This document shows, in pieces, positions 15,796 through 23,423 of a DNA stretch of 64,000 nt (positions within the stretch are counted from its first letter, which is position 1; every line of letters starts with the position of its first letter). Location of the stretch: assembly GCF_003610375.1 (NCBI RefSeq), contig NZ_RAPZ01000014.1, positions 169,202 through 233,201 of the forward strand, in the 5' to 3' direction. The translations under genes and the position numbers were made by a program. The notes under the pieces are model-generated. The model saw only the letters and a list, made by a program, of their open reading frames with translations. It searched no databases and was not told the DNA's origin. This stretch comes from Sphingomonas sp. PP-CC-1A-547. GTDB lineage: Bacteria > Pseudomonadota > Alphaproteobacteria > Sphingomonadales > Sphingomonadaceae.

Positions 15796-16920
15796 ATGAT
15801 TCGCAAAACGCTGTTCGCCACTGGGTTGCTGACAACCACGCTGTTCGCCTCGACCGCCTGTTCCGCGCAACCGGCAGCGGCGGGCAAGCCGTTTAAGGAA
15901 ACGGTGGTCGCCGATTTTGATTCGCCCTGGGCGATGACGTTCCTGCCCGACAAGCGCATGCTGGTGACGGAAAAGAAGGGCCAGATGCTGCTCGTCTCCG
16001 CGGACGGCAAATCGCGCCAGACGGTCGCGACGCTCACCGTCGATTCGGCCGGGCAGGGCGGCCTGATGGACGTCGTCCTCGCGCCCGACTTCGCGACCAG
16101 CCAGCGCGTCTATTTCAGCTATTCGAGCGCAGGCGAGGGCGGCAAGGGCGTCGTCCTCGCGCGCGGTCGCCTGCGTCCGAACGGAGGTGGCGGCGACCGT
16201 CTCGGCGAGATCGAGGCGCTGTTCAGCGCGCGTCCGTTCGTCGAGGGCAACGGCCATTATTCCGGTCGGATCGCCTTCTCGCCCGACGGCAAATATCTGT
16301 TCTTCACTAACGGCGAGCGCCAGAAATTCACGCCTGCGCAAGACCCGAAGATGACGCTCGGCAAGGTGCTACGCCTCACGCTCGACGGCAAGCCCGCCCC
16401 CGGCAACCCGCTCGTCGCAAAGGGGTTCGCACCCGAGATCTGGAGCTATGGTCACCGCAACCTGCTCGGCATAGCGTTCGATGCGCAGGGCAATCTCTGG
16501 GAGCAGGAGATGGGTCCGAAGGGCGGCGACGAGGTCAACCTGATCAAGCCCGGCCTCAACTATGGTTGGCCCAACGCCTCGAACGGTAGCAATTACGACG
16601 GCACCGACATTCCCGATCACAAGCCCGACGACGGCTATGAGCCGCCCAAGGTGTTCTGGAACCCGGTGATCTCCCCCGGCGGCCTCATGATCTATTCGGG
16701 CAGCATGTTCCCGCAGTGGAAGGGCGACGCGTTCATCGGTGGATTGTCCTCGAAGTCCCTCGTCCGCGTAGACCTGAACGGCACCAACGCCGCCAAGGGC
16801 GACCAATGGGACATGGGGGCAAGAATCCGCGAAGTCGAACAAGGCCCCGACGGCGCGATCTGGGTCCTCGAAGACGGCGGCGACTCACAAGGCCGCCTGA
16901 TTAAACTGACCGCGAAGTAA
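15796..16920 (+). CDS. PQQ-dependent aldose sugar dehydrogenase (soluble GDH family)
   Basis: The 374-residue exported protein has a signal peptide (residues 1 to about 22; the Cys22 context is only weakly lipobox-like) and a six-bladed beta-propeller of the glucose/sorbosone dehydrogenase family. Conserved segments are FDSPWAMTFLPD, GQGGLMDVVLAPDF, SGRIAFSPDGKYLFFTNGER, EIWSYGHRNLLGIAFD, EQEMGPKGGDEVN and GLNYGWP. These match the E. coli YliI type, which oxidises aldoses in the periplasm using PQQ. The H and R residues of SYGHRN are at the expected PQQ/substrate site. It is divergent from rimP, and its ribosome site GGGAGA is five bases before the ATG. Confidence 0.9.
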   Translation: MIRKTLFATGLLTTTLFASTACSAQPAAAGKPFKETVVADFDSPWAMTFLPDKRMLVTEKKGQMLLVSADGKSRQTVATLTVDSAGQGGLMDVVLAPDFATSQRVYFSYSSAGEGGKGVVLARGRLRPNGGGGDRLGEIEALFSARPFVEGNGHYSGRIAFSPDGKYLFFTNGERQKFTPAQDPKMTLGKVLRLTLDGKPAPGNPLVAKGFAPEIWSYGHRNLLGIAFDAQGNLWEQEMGPKGGDEVNLIKPGLNYGWPNASNGSNYDGTDIPDHKPDDGYEPPKVFWNPVISPGGLMIYSGSMFPQWKGDAFIGGLSSKSLVRVDLNGTNAAKGDQWDMGARIREVEQGPDGAIWVLEDGGDSQGRLIKLTAK

Positions 16921-16926
16921 CCAAAT

Positions 16927-17036
16927 TTCCCCTCCCGCTTGCGGGAGGGGTTAGGGGAGGGCACGACGTACGTACTGGCGTCCGGTCTGTGAGGCACGCC
17001 CCTCCCCCGACCCCTCCCGCAAGCGGAAGGGGAGCA
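16927..17036. repeat. Palindromic repeat family A, copy 3
   Basis: CCCCTCCCGCTTGCGGGAGG, then GGTTAGGGGAGGGC, a 40-base centre, and the inverted CCCTCCCCCGACCCCTCCCG arm. It fills the gap between the convergent sugar dehydrogenase and thioesterase genes and may serve as their shared transcript end. Confidence 0.85.
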
Positions 17037-17043
17037 GAAGCGG

Positions 17044-17445
17044 CTAGTCCCGCACGATCAGATAATTCATCCGCGCCGCGGCAATCGGCTTTTCCCGCTC
17101 GTCCTGCCACGCCGTCGCCTCGACATTGGCCACCCGGTTCCCCAACCGCGTCACCACGCCAGCCGCCCGTGTAGGCTTATCCCGCCCACCGCGCATAAAA
17201 TCGACCGTGACGTTGACCGGCTTGATCCGGGCTTCGGAGCCAGTGGCACCTTCAGCCTCCAGCGCATGCTGCAAAGCCGCAATCGCCGCCATCTCCAGCA
17301 ACCCCGAAATCGCACCCCCATGCAAAAACCCAGGCCGCCCCAGCACGTCATCCGCAAACGGCATCAGCAGCACCGGTGGCGCGCCGTCCTCCGCCTCGAC
17401 CGACACACGAAGGATCTCCGCATAGGGCGGCAACCCGATCGTCAT
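17044..17445 (-). CDS. PaaI-type hotdog thioesterase
   Basis: The 133-residue protein has the PaaI thioesterase core: GRPGFLHGGAISGLLEMAA (HGG motif with the central helix), then NVTVDFMRGGRDKPTRAAGVVTRLGNRVANVEATAW. Family members hydrolyse acyl-CoA thioesters. It overlaps the next upstream thioesterase gene by four bases (ATGA), so the pair is one transcript and might form a mixed oligomer. The substrate is not predictable. Confidence 0.9.
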   Translation of the reverse strand: MTIGLPPYAEILRVSVEAEDGAPPVLLMPFADDVLGRPGFLHGGAISGLLEMAAIAALQHALEAEGATGSEARIKPVNVTVDFMRGGRDKPTRAAGVVTRLGNRVANVEATAWQDEREKPIAAARMNYLIVRD

Positions 17446-17897
17446 GCCTCGGTCCTCCTGTTGAGGCCCATGCCGGCGACATCGCCCACCACCATGAACG
17501 TCCCCGCGACATGCGCGAGCGGATCGTTCGGGTCGCCATCATGCGCCTGCCCCCGCACGAACGCGATCGACCGCGTGATCCGGTAGCATTCGCCGCGCCC
17601 GATCACCGTCTTCCCCGGCGTCGCCGGACGCAGGTAATCGACGCGCAGGTCGAGCGTCGCATGCGGCACGAACGCATTGCGCTTGATCCAGATCGCCAGA
17701 CTCGTCGCCATGTCCATCATCGTGATGATCGGCCCCGACGCGATCACGCCGCTTGCCGGATCGCCGATCAGTCGTTCGTCATAGGGCAGCGCAAGCTCCG
17801 CCCAGTCGTCGCCATGCGCGTGATAGCGCATCCCCAGCGCGGCGCCGTGCCCGCCGAACCCGCGCGTCGCAAACCATTGTGGATCAAAACCAGCCAT
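17442..17897 (-). CDS. Second hotdog thioesterase
   Basis: The 151-residue hotdog protein has GDPASGVIASGPIITMMDMATSLAIW in place of the HGG helix and LRVDYLRPATPGKTVIGRGECYRITRSIAFVRGQAHD as the beta-sheet. It belongs to the same acyl-CoA thioesterase superfamily but lacks the HGG pair, as some members do. It is translated just before the PaaI-type gene with a four-base overlap. It is divergent from the crotonase gene (17991) across 93 bases. Confidence 0.85.
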   Translation of the reverse strand: MAGFDPQWFATRGFGGHGAALGMRYHAHGDDWAELALPYDERLIGDPASGVIASGPIITMMDMATSLAIWIKRNAFVPHATLDLRVDYLRPATPGKTVIGRGECYRITRSIAFVRGQAHDGDPNDPLAHVAGTFMVVGDVAGMGLNRRTEA

Positions 17898-17990
17898 TGC
17901 CCGCCTCTACACGCCGGGTGGCCGCGCGCAACGTTGCGCGCGGGCGCAGGCGCGGTTAGCGTTCGCGCAAAGATCGAGAGGATCGCCAGA

Positions 17991-18773
17991 ATGAACGACC
18001 GGGTCACCATCACCGTCACGGACGGCATCGCCGACGTCCGCCTCGCGCGCGCCGACAAGATGAACGCGATCGACCCCGCGATGTTCGAGGGCATCGCCGC
18101 CGCGATCGACCGACTCAAGGGGATGGCCGAAGTCCGCTGCGTCGTCCTCTCGGGCGAGGGCAAGGCGTTCTGCGCCGGCCTTGACATGGCCTCGATGGCG
18201 AACGGCGGCTCCGGGTTGGTGCTAGGCGACCGGACCGAAGAGGGTGCCAACCTCGTCCAGCAGGTCGCGTGGGGGTGGCGCACCTTGCCGATGCCCGTGA
18301 TCGCCGCAGTCCACGGCGTCGCGTTCGGCGGCGGCTTCCAGATCATGTCCGGCGCCGACATCCGCATCGCTCACCCGCAAGCCCGCTTTGCGATCCGTGA
18401 GGCGTATTGGGGCTTGGTCCCCGACATGGCCGGCATCGCCCTCTGGCGCACGCTCGCCCGCGACGACGTACTGCGCGAACTCACCTACACCGCCCGCGAG
18501 TTCGACGGCGCCGAGGCGTTGCGGCACGGCTTCGTCACGCGCCTGTCCGAAGACCCGCTAGGCGAGGCGATGATGCTCGCGCGCGAGATCGCCGCGAGGA
18601 ACCCTCACGCGATCCGCGGGTCGAAGGCGCTCTACAACCTCGCGGCGGATGCGGACGCGGCGGCAGTGCTGCACGCGGAAACCGAAGAGCAGCTCAAGGT
18701 CATCCGCACGCCGAACCAAGTCGAACAGGTGCGGGCCAACATGGAAAAGCGGGCTGCAGTGTTCGAGGACTGA
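17991..18773 (+). CDS. Crotonase/enoyl-CoA hydratase family protein
   Basis: About 260 residues from the ATG at 17991 (MNDRVTITVTDGIADVRLAR). Crotonase features are KMNAIDPAMF, the oxyanion-hole segments SGEGKAFCAGLDM and AAVHGVAFGGGFQIMSGADIRIA, and REAYWGLVPDMAG. It has the length and fold of an enoyl-CoA hydratase/isomerase; the exact reaction (hydration, isomerisation or hydrolysis) cannot be fixed. The neighbouring divergent thioesterases suggest acyl-CoA catabolism. Transcription ends in the long palindrome at 18775-18814. Confidence 0.9.
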   Translation: MNDRVTITVTDGIADVRLARADKMNAIDPAMFEGIAAAIDRLKGMAEVRCVVLSGEGKAFCAGLDMASMANGGSGLVLGDRTEEGANLVQQVAWGWRTLPMPVIAAVHGVAFGGGFQIMSGADIRIAHPQARFAIREAYWGLVPDMAGIALWRTLARDDVLRELTYTAREFDGAEALRHGFVTRLSEDPLGEAMMLAREIAARNPHAIRGSKALYNLAADADAAAVLHAETEEQLKVIRTPNQVEQVRANMEKRAAVFED

Positions 18774-18774
18774 G

Positions 18775-18814
18775 CCCTTCCGTCATCCTGACTTTCGTCA
18801 GGATGACGGAAGGG
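18775..18814. terminator. Perfect 18-bp inverted repeat after the crotonase gene
   Basis: CCCTTCCGTCATCCTGAC pairs perfectly with GTCAGGATGACGGAAGGG around the loop TTTC. It starts two bases after the stop codon. There is no U-tract, so it may be a repeat element used as a 3' stabiliser or terminator. The GTCATCC core resembles the ends of the family F element at 53359-53451. Confidence 0.6.
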
Positions 18815-18837
18815 GGCGACGTTCCGCCCCACTTCTA

Positions 18838-18943
18838 CCACCCCGGCGCAGGCCGGGGTCCAATTGGAAAGGTCGATGTAACGGGGCGCCGTCCTCAGTC
18901 AGCACCGTCCCCCAATTGGGCCCCGGCCTCCGCCGGGGTGGTG
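18838..18943. repeat. Palindromic repeat family B, copy 1
   Basis: The left arm CCACCCCGGCGCAGGCCGGG with GTCCAATTGG and the right arm CCAATTGGGCCCCGGCC plus TCCGCCGGGGTGGTG are inverted. The centre is about 45 bases. Copies with nearly identical arms are at 32246-32353 and 39392-39499. Confidence 0.85.
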
Positions 18944-18981
18944 CAACAAACGGGGCGGCGCGTTGAGGCGGAACGAGCCTC

Positions 18982-19350
18982 CTACTTCACCTTGTCATAC
19001 GGCGTGAAATCTCGAAACCGGCAATAGCCCGACGGAATCGACATACCGACCGACACCGTCCGGAACCGATCGTTCCGGCACAATTGCCCACCATAAACAT
19101 CGACGATCAGCGTATCGAAGGGCCGCAGCGAAGGACACTCGCCAACCGGCCCCGTCTTCCAGATCCGCTTTCCCGACTGCCGATACAGGATCGTCTGCGA
19201 ATCGACGATCTCAGGCCCGTTCAACTGCTGAAGGTCGATGCACCGAACCGGCGTCCCAGCAACCCGGCCCTCCAGCGGATCGGACTTGCCCGCGCCGAGC
19301 ATTCCCACCGTCATCAGCGCCACCGCCGCCAGGACCGCCCCGCGCATCAT
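18982..19350 (-). CDS. Secreted four-cysteine protein, paralogue 1
   Basis: About 122 residues from the ATG at 19350 (MMRGAVLAAVALMTVGMLG, a signal peptide). The mature part has four cysteines (VRCIDLQ, GECPSL, QLCRND, GYCRFRD) and ends FTPYDKVK. The second half matches the neighbouring gene (ILYR..., GQLCR, CxFxDFxPY), so the two are tandem paralogues. Its start codon overlaps the stop of the upstream paralogue (ATGATG). No known family was recognised; extracytoplasmic with two disulfides is the best inference. Confidence 0.75.
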   Translation of the reverse strand: MMRGAVLAAVALMTVGMLGAGKSDPLEGRVAGTPVRCIDLQQLNGPEIVDSQTILYRQSGKRIWKTGPVGECPSLRPFDTLIVDVYGGQLCRNDRFRTVSVGMSIPSGYCRFRDFTPYDKVK

Positions 19351-19778
19351 GGCTTCCGATACGGGACGAAGTCGCCGAAGCTGCAACTCCCGGTCGGAAA
19401 GCGCGATGCCTGGTCGAACGTCTGCGCAATGTCGCCGCGGCACAGCTGCCCGCTTGGCGTCCGCGTCACGAGGATATCGCCGCGCGCGATCCCCTCGCAC
19501 CCGCCGACGGTATCGCTGCGATACACGAGCCCGCTATTCACCCGGTACAGGATCGTCGCGCCGTAGCCCGAACTCTGCTTCTGCGGGAACTGGCTGATGC
19601 ACGACTCGGGCTTGCCCGGCACGAGCCCAGCGAGTTCCTTAGCCAGCTTCTCCTGCACGCCCGCCTCGCGCACCTGCGCACGCTCGACCTCCGCCTGGGT
19701 CTGCGTACACGCGCCTAAAGTCATGGCGGGCAACAAGAGCGCCGGCAGCATCAAGAGTGGCAGGGTCCGCATACGCAT
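19347..19778 (-). CDS. Four-cysteine lipoprotein, paralogue 2
   Basis: About 143 residues from the ATG at 19778, chosen for its GAGGAG ribosome site. The signal peptide ends in the lipobox TLGAC, so it should be a lipoprotein. A charged helical linker is followed by a domain with SCISQF, GGCEGI, GQLCRGD and GSCSFGDFVPYRKP, paralogous to the next gene downstream. The function is unknown. Only this copy carries a lipobox. Confidence 0.75.
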   Translation of the reverse strand: MRMRTLPLLMLPALLLPAMTLGACTQTQAEVERAQVREAGVQEKLAKELAGLVPGKPESCISQFPQKQSSGYGATILYRVNSGLVYRSDTVGGCEGIARGDILVTRTPSGQLCRGDIAQTFDQASRFPTGSCSFGDFVPYRKP

Positions 19779-19817
19779 CGCAACGCTCCTCAAAATCCCA
19801 TCGTCCTCATACGCGCT

Positions 19818-20543
19818 TCACCCGCGAAACGCATCCTTGGCCGCACGATAGCCCGCAAACTGCTCAAGCGACGTCGCCCGCAGGAAAGGATTGGTCGCCC
19901 GCTCCCGCCCGATCGTTGTCGGCACGGTAGGCTCGCCCTTCGCGCGCGCCGCATCGACGTCGGCCATCCGCGCGACGATGTCCGCATTGTCCGGCTCGGC
20001 AACCAGCGCATAGCGCCCGTTGCTCTGCGTATATTCATGCCCGCAGAACACCTCGGTATCGTCCGGCAGCGTCGCATAACGCTGCATGTTCGCGAACATG
20101 TCCGCGGGCGTCCCCTCGAACAGCCGCCCACACCCCATCGCGAACAGCGTGTCCCCAGTGAAGATCGCCGCGTCGTCGGCAAAGTGGAACGCAATATGCC
20201 CCTGTGTATGCCCCGGCACCGTCATCACGGTCGCCTCGTGCGCACCAAGGCGCACGACATCGCCTTCGCCGACCTGCTCGTCGAGAGTCGGGATCTTGTC
20301 CGCCTCCGCCGCCGGGCCGACTATCGTCGCGCCATAGGCCTTCATCTCGGCATTCCCACCAGTATGATCGGGGTGCCAGTGCGTCGTCCACACCCGGTCG
20401 ATCCGCCAGTCGCGCTTCTTGGCGGCGGCGATCACCGGCCCCGCCTCGCCCGGATCGACCACCACCGTCTCACCAGAGACGGTGTCGTGGATCAGCCAGG
20501 CGTAGTTGTCAGCCAGCACCGGAACGCGGACGATATCAAGCAT
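19818..20543 (-). CDS. gloB: Hydroxyacylglutathione hydrolase (glyoxalase II)
   Basis: About 241 residues from the ATG at 20543. It is a metallo-beta-lactamase fold enzyme with THWHPDHTGG, the second-metal GHTQGHI segment, GDTLFAMGCGRLFEG and CGHEYT, all glyoxalase II hallmarks, plus the C-terminal glutathione-binding helices (TNPFLRA). It releases D-lactate from S-lactoylglutathione. It starts seven bases after the glyoxalase I gene, so both steps of methylglyoxal removal are co-transcribed. Confidence 0.96.
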   Translation of the reverse strand: MLDIVRVPVLADNYAWLIHDTVSGETVVVDPGEAGPVIAAAKKRDWRIDRVWTTHWHPDHTGGNAEMKAYGATIVGPAAEADKIPTLDEQVGEGDVVRLGAHEATVMTVPGHTQGHIAFHFADDAAIFTGDTLFAMGCGRLFEGTPADMFANMQRYATLPDDTEVFCGHEYTQSNGRYALVAEPDNADIVARMADVDAARAKGEPTVPTTIGRERATNPFLRATSLEQFAGYRAAKDAFRG

Positions 20544-20550
20544 CAGCGTG

Positions 20551-20967
20551 TCACCACTTGCCGGTGTTGGGCATCGACGCCCACGGTTCGGCGGGATCGA
20601 GCGCGCCATCGGCCTGCAACAACTCGATCGAGATATTGTCCGGCGTCCGCACGAACGCCATGTGGCCGTCGCGCGGCGGCCGGTTGATCGTCACGCCCGA
20701 GTCCATCAGCCGCTGGCAGGTGTCGTAGATATTGTCGACGCGGTAGGCGAGGTGCCCAAAGTTTCGACCCTCACCATACTCCTCGGGGTCCCAATTGTGC
20801 GTCAGCTCGACTTCTGCGCCCTCGTCGCCGGGGACCGACAGGAAGATCAGCGTGAACCGACCCTTCTCGTTCTCCATCCGGCGGACCTCCTTCAGCCCCA
20901 GCGTCTCGAAGAACGCGATCGTCTTCGCCGGGTCGGTCACGCGGATCATCGTGTGGAGATATTTCAT
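20551..20967 (-). CDS. gloA: Lactoylglutathione lyase (glyoxalase I)
   Basis: About 138 residues from the ATG at 20967 ([20 protein letters not shown]). Metal ligands in the usual order are visible: His5 (YLHT), Glu in AEVELTHNW, His in NFGHLAYRV, and Glu in ISIELLQ. The sequence [26 protein letters not shown] is characteristic of the short, Ni-type glyoxalase I. It converts the methylglyoxal-glutathione hemithioacetal to lactoylglutathione, the substrate of the adjacent gloB product. Confidence 0.96.
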   Translation of the reverse strand: MKYLHTMIRVTDPAKTIAFFETLGLKEVRRMENEKGRFTLIFLSVPGDEGAEVELTHNWDPEEYGEGRNFGHLAYRVDNIYDTCQRLMDSGVTINRPPRDGHMAFVRTPDNISIELLQADGALDPAEPWASMPNTGKW

Positions 20968-21046
20968 GCTTGCTCCGAGGGTTGTTCGGACCAGCAGATA
21001 GGGACGGGGGCGGTGGCGTGAAAGGGTTCGAGCCACCGCTCGCGTC

Positions 21047-22144
21047 CTATTCCTCCGACCGGATCAGCACCGCCTCGCCGATGAAGAAGAACAGCAGGAA
21101 CGGCGCCCAGGCGGCGAGGAACGGCGGGTAGGCGCCGAGATTGCCCATCGCGAGCGCGAAATTGTCCGCGACGAAGAACGCGAAACCAAGCCCCATGCCG
21201 ATCACCGCACGCACGAACAGCTTGCCCGATCGCGCGATCCCGAACGCTGCGACCGCGCCCAGCAGCGGCATCAGCACCGACGACAGCGGCCCCGACAGCT
21301 TGTGCCACAACGACCCTTCGAGCGCCTTGGTCGGCCGCCCCGCATCGGACAGGTCGGCGATCGCCGCCTTCAACGCGCCGAACGACAGCCCGTCCGCATC
21401 GACGCTTGCCAGCGTGAACTGGTCCGGCCGCACGTCCTTCGCGATCACTACCGCGCCCAAGGGGCGGACGGTGCCGCTCTTCACGTCGAACCGGGTCGCA
21501 GGGCTTACCTCCCAGCCGCTCGCGACGCGCCTGCCGTGATCCGCGCGCAGGATCGCGACGAGATTGCCGCCGGTGCGATCGTACAGCGTGATCCCACCAA
21601 GCCGCGTCGCGTCACCGCGCCCACGGATCTGTGCGACCTCGATCAGGTCGTCGCCGTCGCGCACCCACACGTTCGCGCGGTCGCCGCGATCGATCGGCAG
21701 CTTGCCGTAATTCACCTTTTGCCACTGGTTCAGCGTCGCCGTCGCCCGCGCCACCACGCGGTCGTTGAACACGAAGCTGATCACCGCGACACCCAGGCTC
21801 GCGACCAGCAACGGTGCGAGCACCTGGTGGGCGGACAGGCCGGAGCCCTTCAGCGCGACGATCTCGCTGTTCTGGTTCATCGTGATCAGCGTCAGGATGG
21901 TGCCGAGCAGGACCGAGAACGGCAGGAACCGCGAGACGATCTGCGGCGCACGCAGCGACACGTACTGCCAGATCTGCGCATCGCCATTGCCGGGAAAGGC
22001 AAGGATGTCGCCGGAGTTGCTCAGCAGGTCGAGCGCCTGGAGCACCAGCACGAGCGCGGCGAGCACCGCGAACGTCCGCACCAGGAACATCCGTCCCATG
22101 TAGATCGCGACCGTCCGCGACGGGAAGAAGCTGACGATGTTCAT
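21047..22144 (-). CDS. lptG: Lpt ABC-exporter permease LptG
   Basis: The 365-residue permease begins [31 protein letters not shown] and has the YjgP/YjgQ layout: three N-terminal helices, a periplasmic beta-jellyroll (about 125-265), then three C-terminal helices. [38 protein letters not shown] is the LptG cytoplasmic coupling region. With LptF and the ATPase LptB it extracts a lipid from the inner membrane for transport to the outer membrane. It overlaps lptF by four bases. See the finding on probable non-LPS cargo. Confidence 0.95.
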   Translation of the reverse strand: MNIVSFFPSRTVAIYMGRMFLVRTFAVLAALVLVLQALDLLSNSGDILAFPGNGDAQIWQYVSLRAPQIVSRFLPFSVLLGTILTLITMNQNSEIVALKGSGLSAHQVLAPLLVASLGVAVISFVFNDRVVARATATLNQWQKVNYGKLPIDRGDRANVWVRDGDDLIEVAQIRGRGDATRLGGITLYDRTGGNLVAILRADHGRRVASGWEVSPATRFDVKSGTVRPLGAVVIAKDVRPDQFTLASVDADGLSFGALKAAIADLSDAGRPTKALEGSLWHKLSGPLSSVLMPLLGAVAAFGIARSGKLFVRAVIGMGLGFAFFVADNFALAMGNLGAYPPFLAAWAPFLLFFFIGEAVLIRSEE

Positions 22145-23334
22145 GCGGCCTTGCTCTTACGGAAGCCCGGGATACGCTTGGTGATCGCCTTGAACGTCTT
22201 CGAAAAGACGCGTTCCAGCGCACCGATCGGCTGCCCGCCGGGGACATAGGCGATCGTGTAGTACATCCACAGGATCAGCCCGGCGAAGATCGTGAACGGC
22301 ACCCACAGCGCGATGATAGGATCGATCCGCCCGAGTTCGCCGACGTCCGCGGCATATTGGTTCACCTTGTGATAGGTGACGATCATCACGATCGACAGAA
22401 ACACGCCGAGCGCGGACGAGGATCGTTTGGGCGGCACCCCCAGCGCGAGCGCGAGCAGCGGCAACAGGAACATCGTCGCGACTTCGGCGAGGCGGAAGTG
22501 GAATTCGGACCGGCTGCCATCGCGCTGCTCCAGCGTCGCGCCGCGCTGGCCCTGCTTGGCGAGTTCGGGCAGCGTATATTCGAGATTACGCCCGCCGCGA
22601 CTGCGGAAGCTTTCGAACTTGGGCAGGTTGATCGGCAGATCGTGGCTGCTGAAGGTCAACACGCGCGGTGTCTTGAACTCGGGCCGGTTGTGGATCAGCG
22701 TGCCGTTCGCAAGGCGGAAGATAATGACGTTGGGATCGTCGGTCGCGAGGAACTTGCCCTTCTCCGCGGTCACCCCCAGCCAGTCGCCATTCTGGCTCGA
22801 CGCATGAACGAAGATCCCGGACAGCTCGCGGCCCTTGTCCTTGCTCTCCTCGATCCGCAGCGTCATTCGGTCGCCGAGATTGGTGAACTCGCCGACCTTG
22901 ATCGATGCGCCGAGTGCACCCGTGCGCAGCTCGAACCGCAGGCCTTCGTAATAATAGCGCGCGATCGGCTGGACATAGCCGACGATCGCGAGGTTCAGCA
23001 GCGCCAGCGCGATCGTGTACATATACGGCACGCGCAGCAGCCGATTGTAGCTCATCCCGACGCCGCGCAGCACGTCGAGCTCGGACGAGGTCGACAGCCG
23101 GCGGAACGCGAGCAGGATGCCGAGCATCAGGCCGATCGGTATGCCCAAGCCCAGATATTCGGGCAGCAGATTGGCGAGCATCCGCCACACGACGCTGATC
23201 GGCCCGCCTTGCGTCGCGACGAAATTGAACAGCCCGAGCATGCGATCGAGCACGAACAGCATGACGGCGATCAGCAGCGTCGAAAAGAGCGGCACCGCGA
23301 TCAGCCGGGCCATGTAGCGGTCGATGGATTTCAT
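22141..23334 (-). CDS. lptF: Lpt ABC-exporter permease LptF
   Basis: About 397 residues from the ATG at 23334 (MKSIDRYMARLIAVPLFSTLL). The same layout as LptG: N-terminal helices, coupling helix FRRLSTSSELDVLRGVGMSYNRLLRVP, periplasmic domain about 130-290, and C-terminal helices with PLLALALGVPPKRSSSALG. It is longer than LptG, with a basic tail ([13 protein letters not shown]). It is translationally coupled to lptG. An in-frame extension of 16 codons upstream was rejected for lack of conserved sequence. Confidence 0.95.
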   Translation of the reverse strand: MKSIDRYMARLIAVPLFSTLLIAVMLFVLDRMLGLFNFVATQGGPISVVWRMLANLLPEYLGLGIPIGLMLGILLAFRRLSTSSELDVLRGVGMSYNRLLRVPYMYTIALALLNLAIVGYVQPIARYYYEGLRFELRTGALGASIKVGEFTNLGDRMTLRIEESKDKGRELSGIFVHASSQNGDWLGVTAEKGKFLATDDPNVIIFRLANGTLIHNRPEFKTPRVLTFSSHDLPINLPKFESFRSRGGRNLEYTLPELAKQGQRGATLEQRDGSRSEFHFRLAEVATMFLLPLLALALGVPPKRSSSALGVFLSIVMIVTYHKVNQYAADVGELGRIDPIIALWVPFTIFAGLILWMYYTIAYVPGGQPIGALERVFSKTFKAITKRIPGFRKSKAA

Positions 23335-23423
23335 GCGCGGGTTGGGCTCGGTATGCTGGGTCGCGCGGGTATAGGGGCGCACACGCTAGGCGTCATCCTC
23401 AATCGCAACACGTCAGTGAACGA

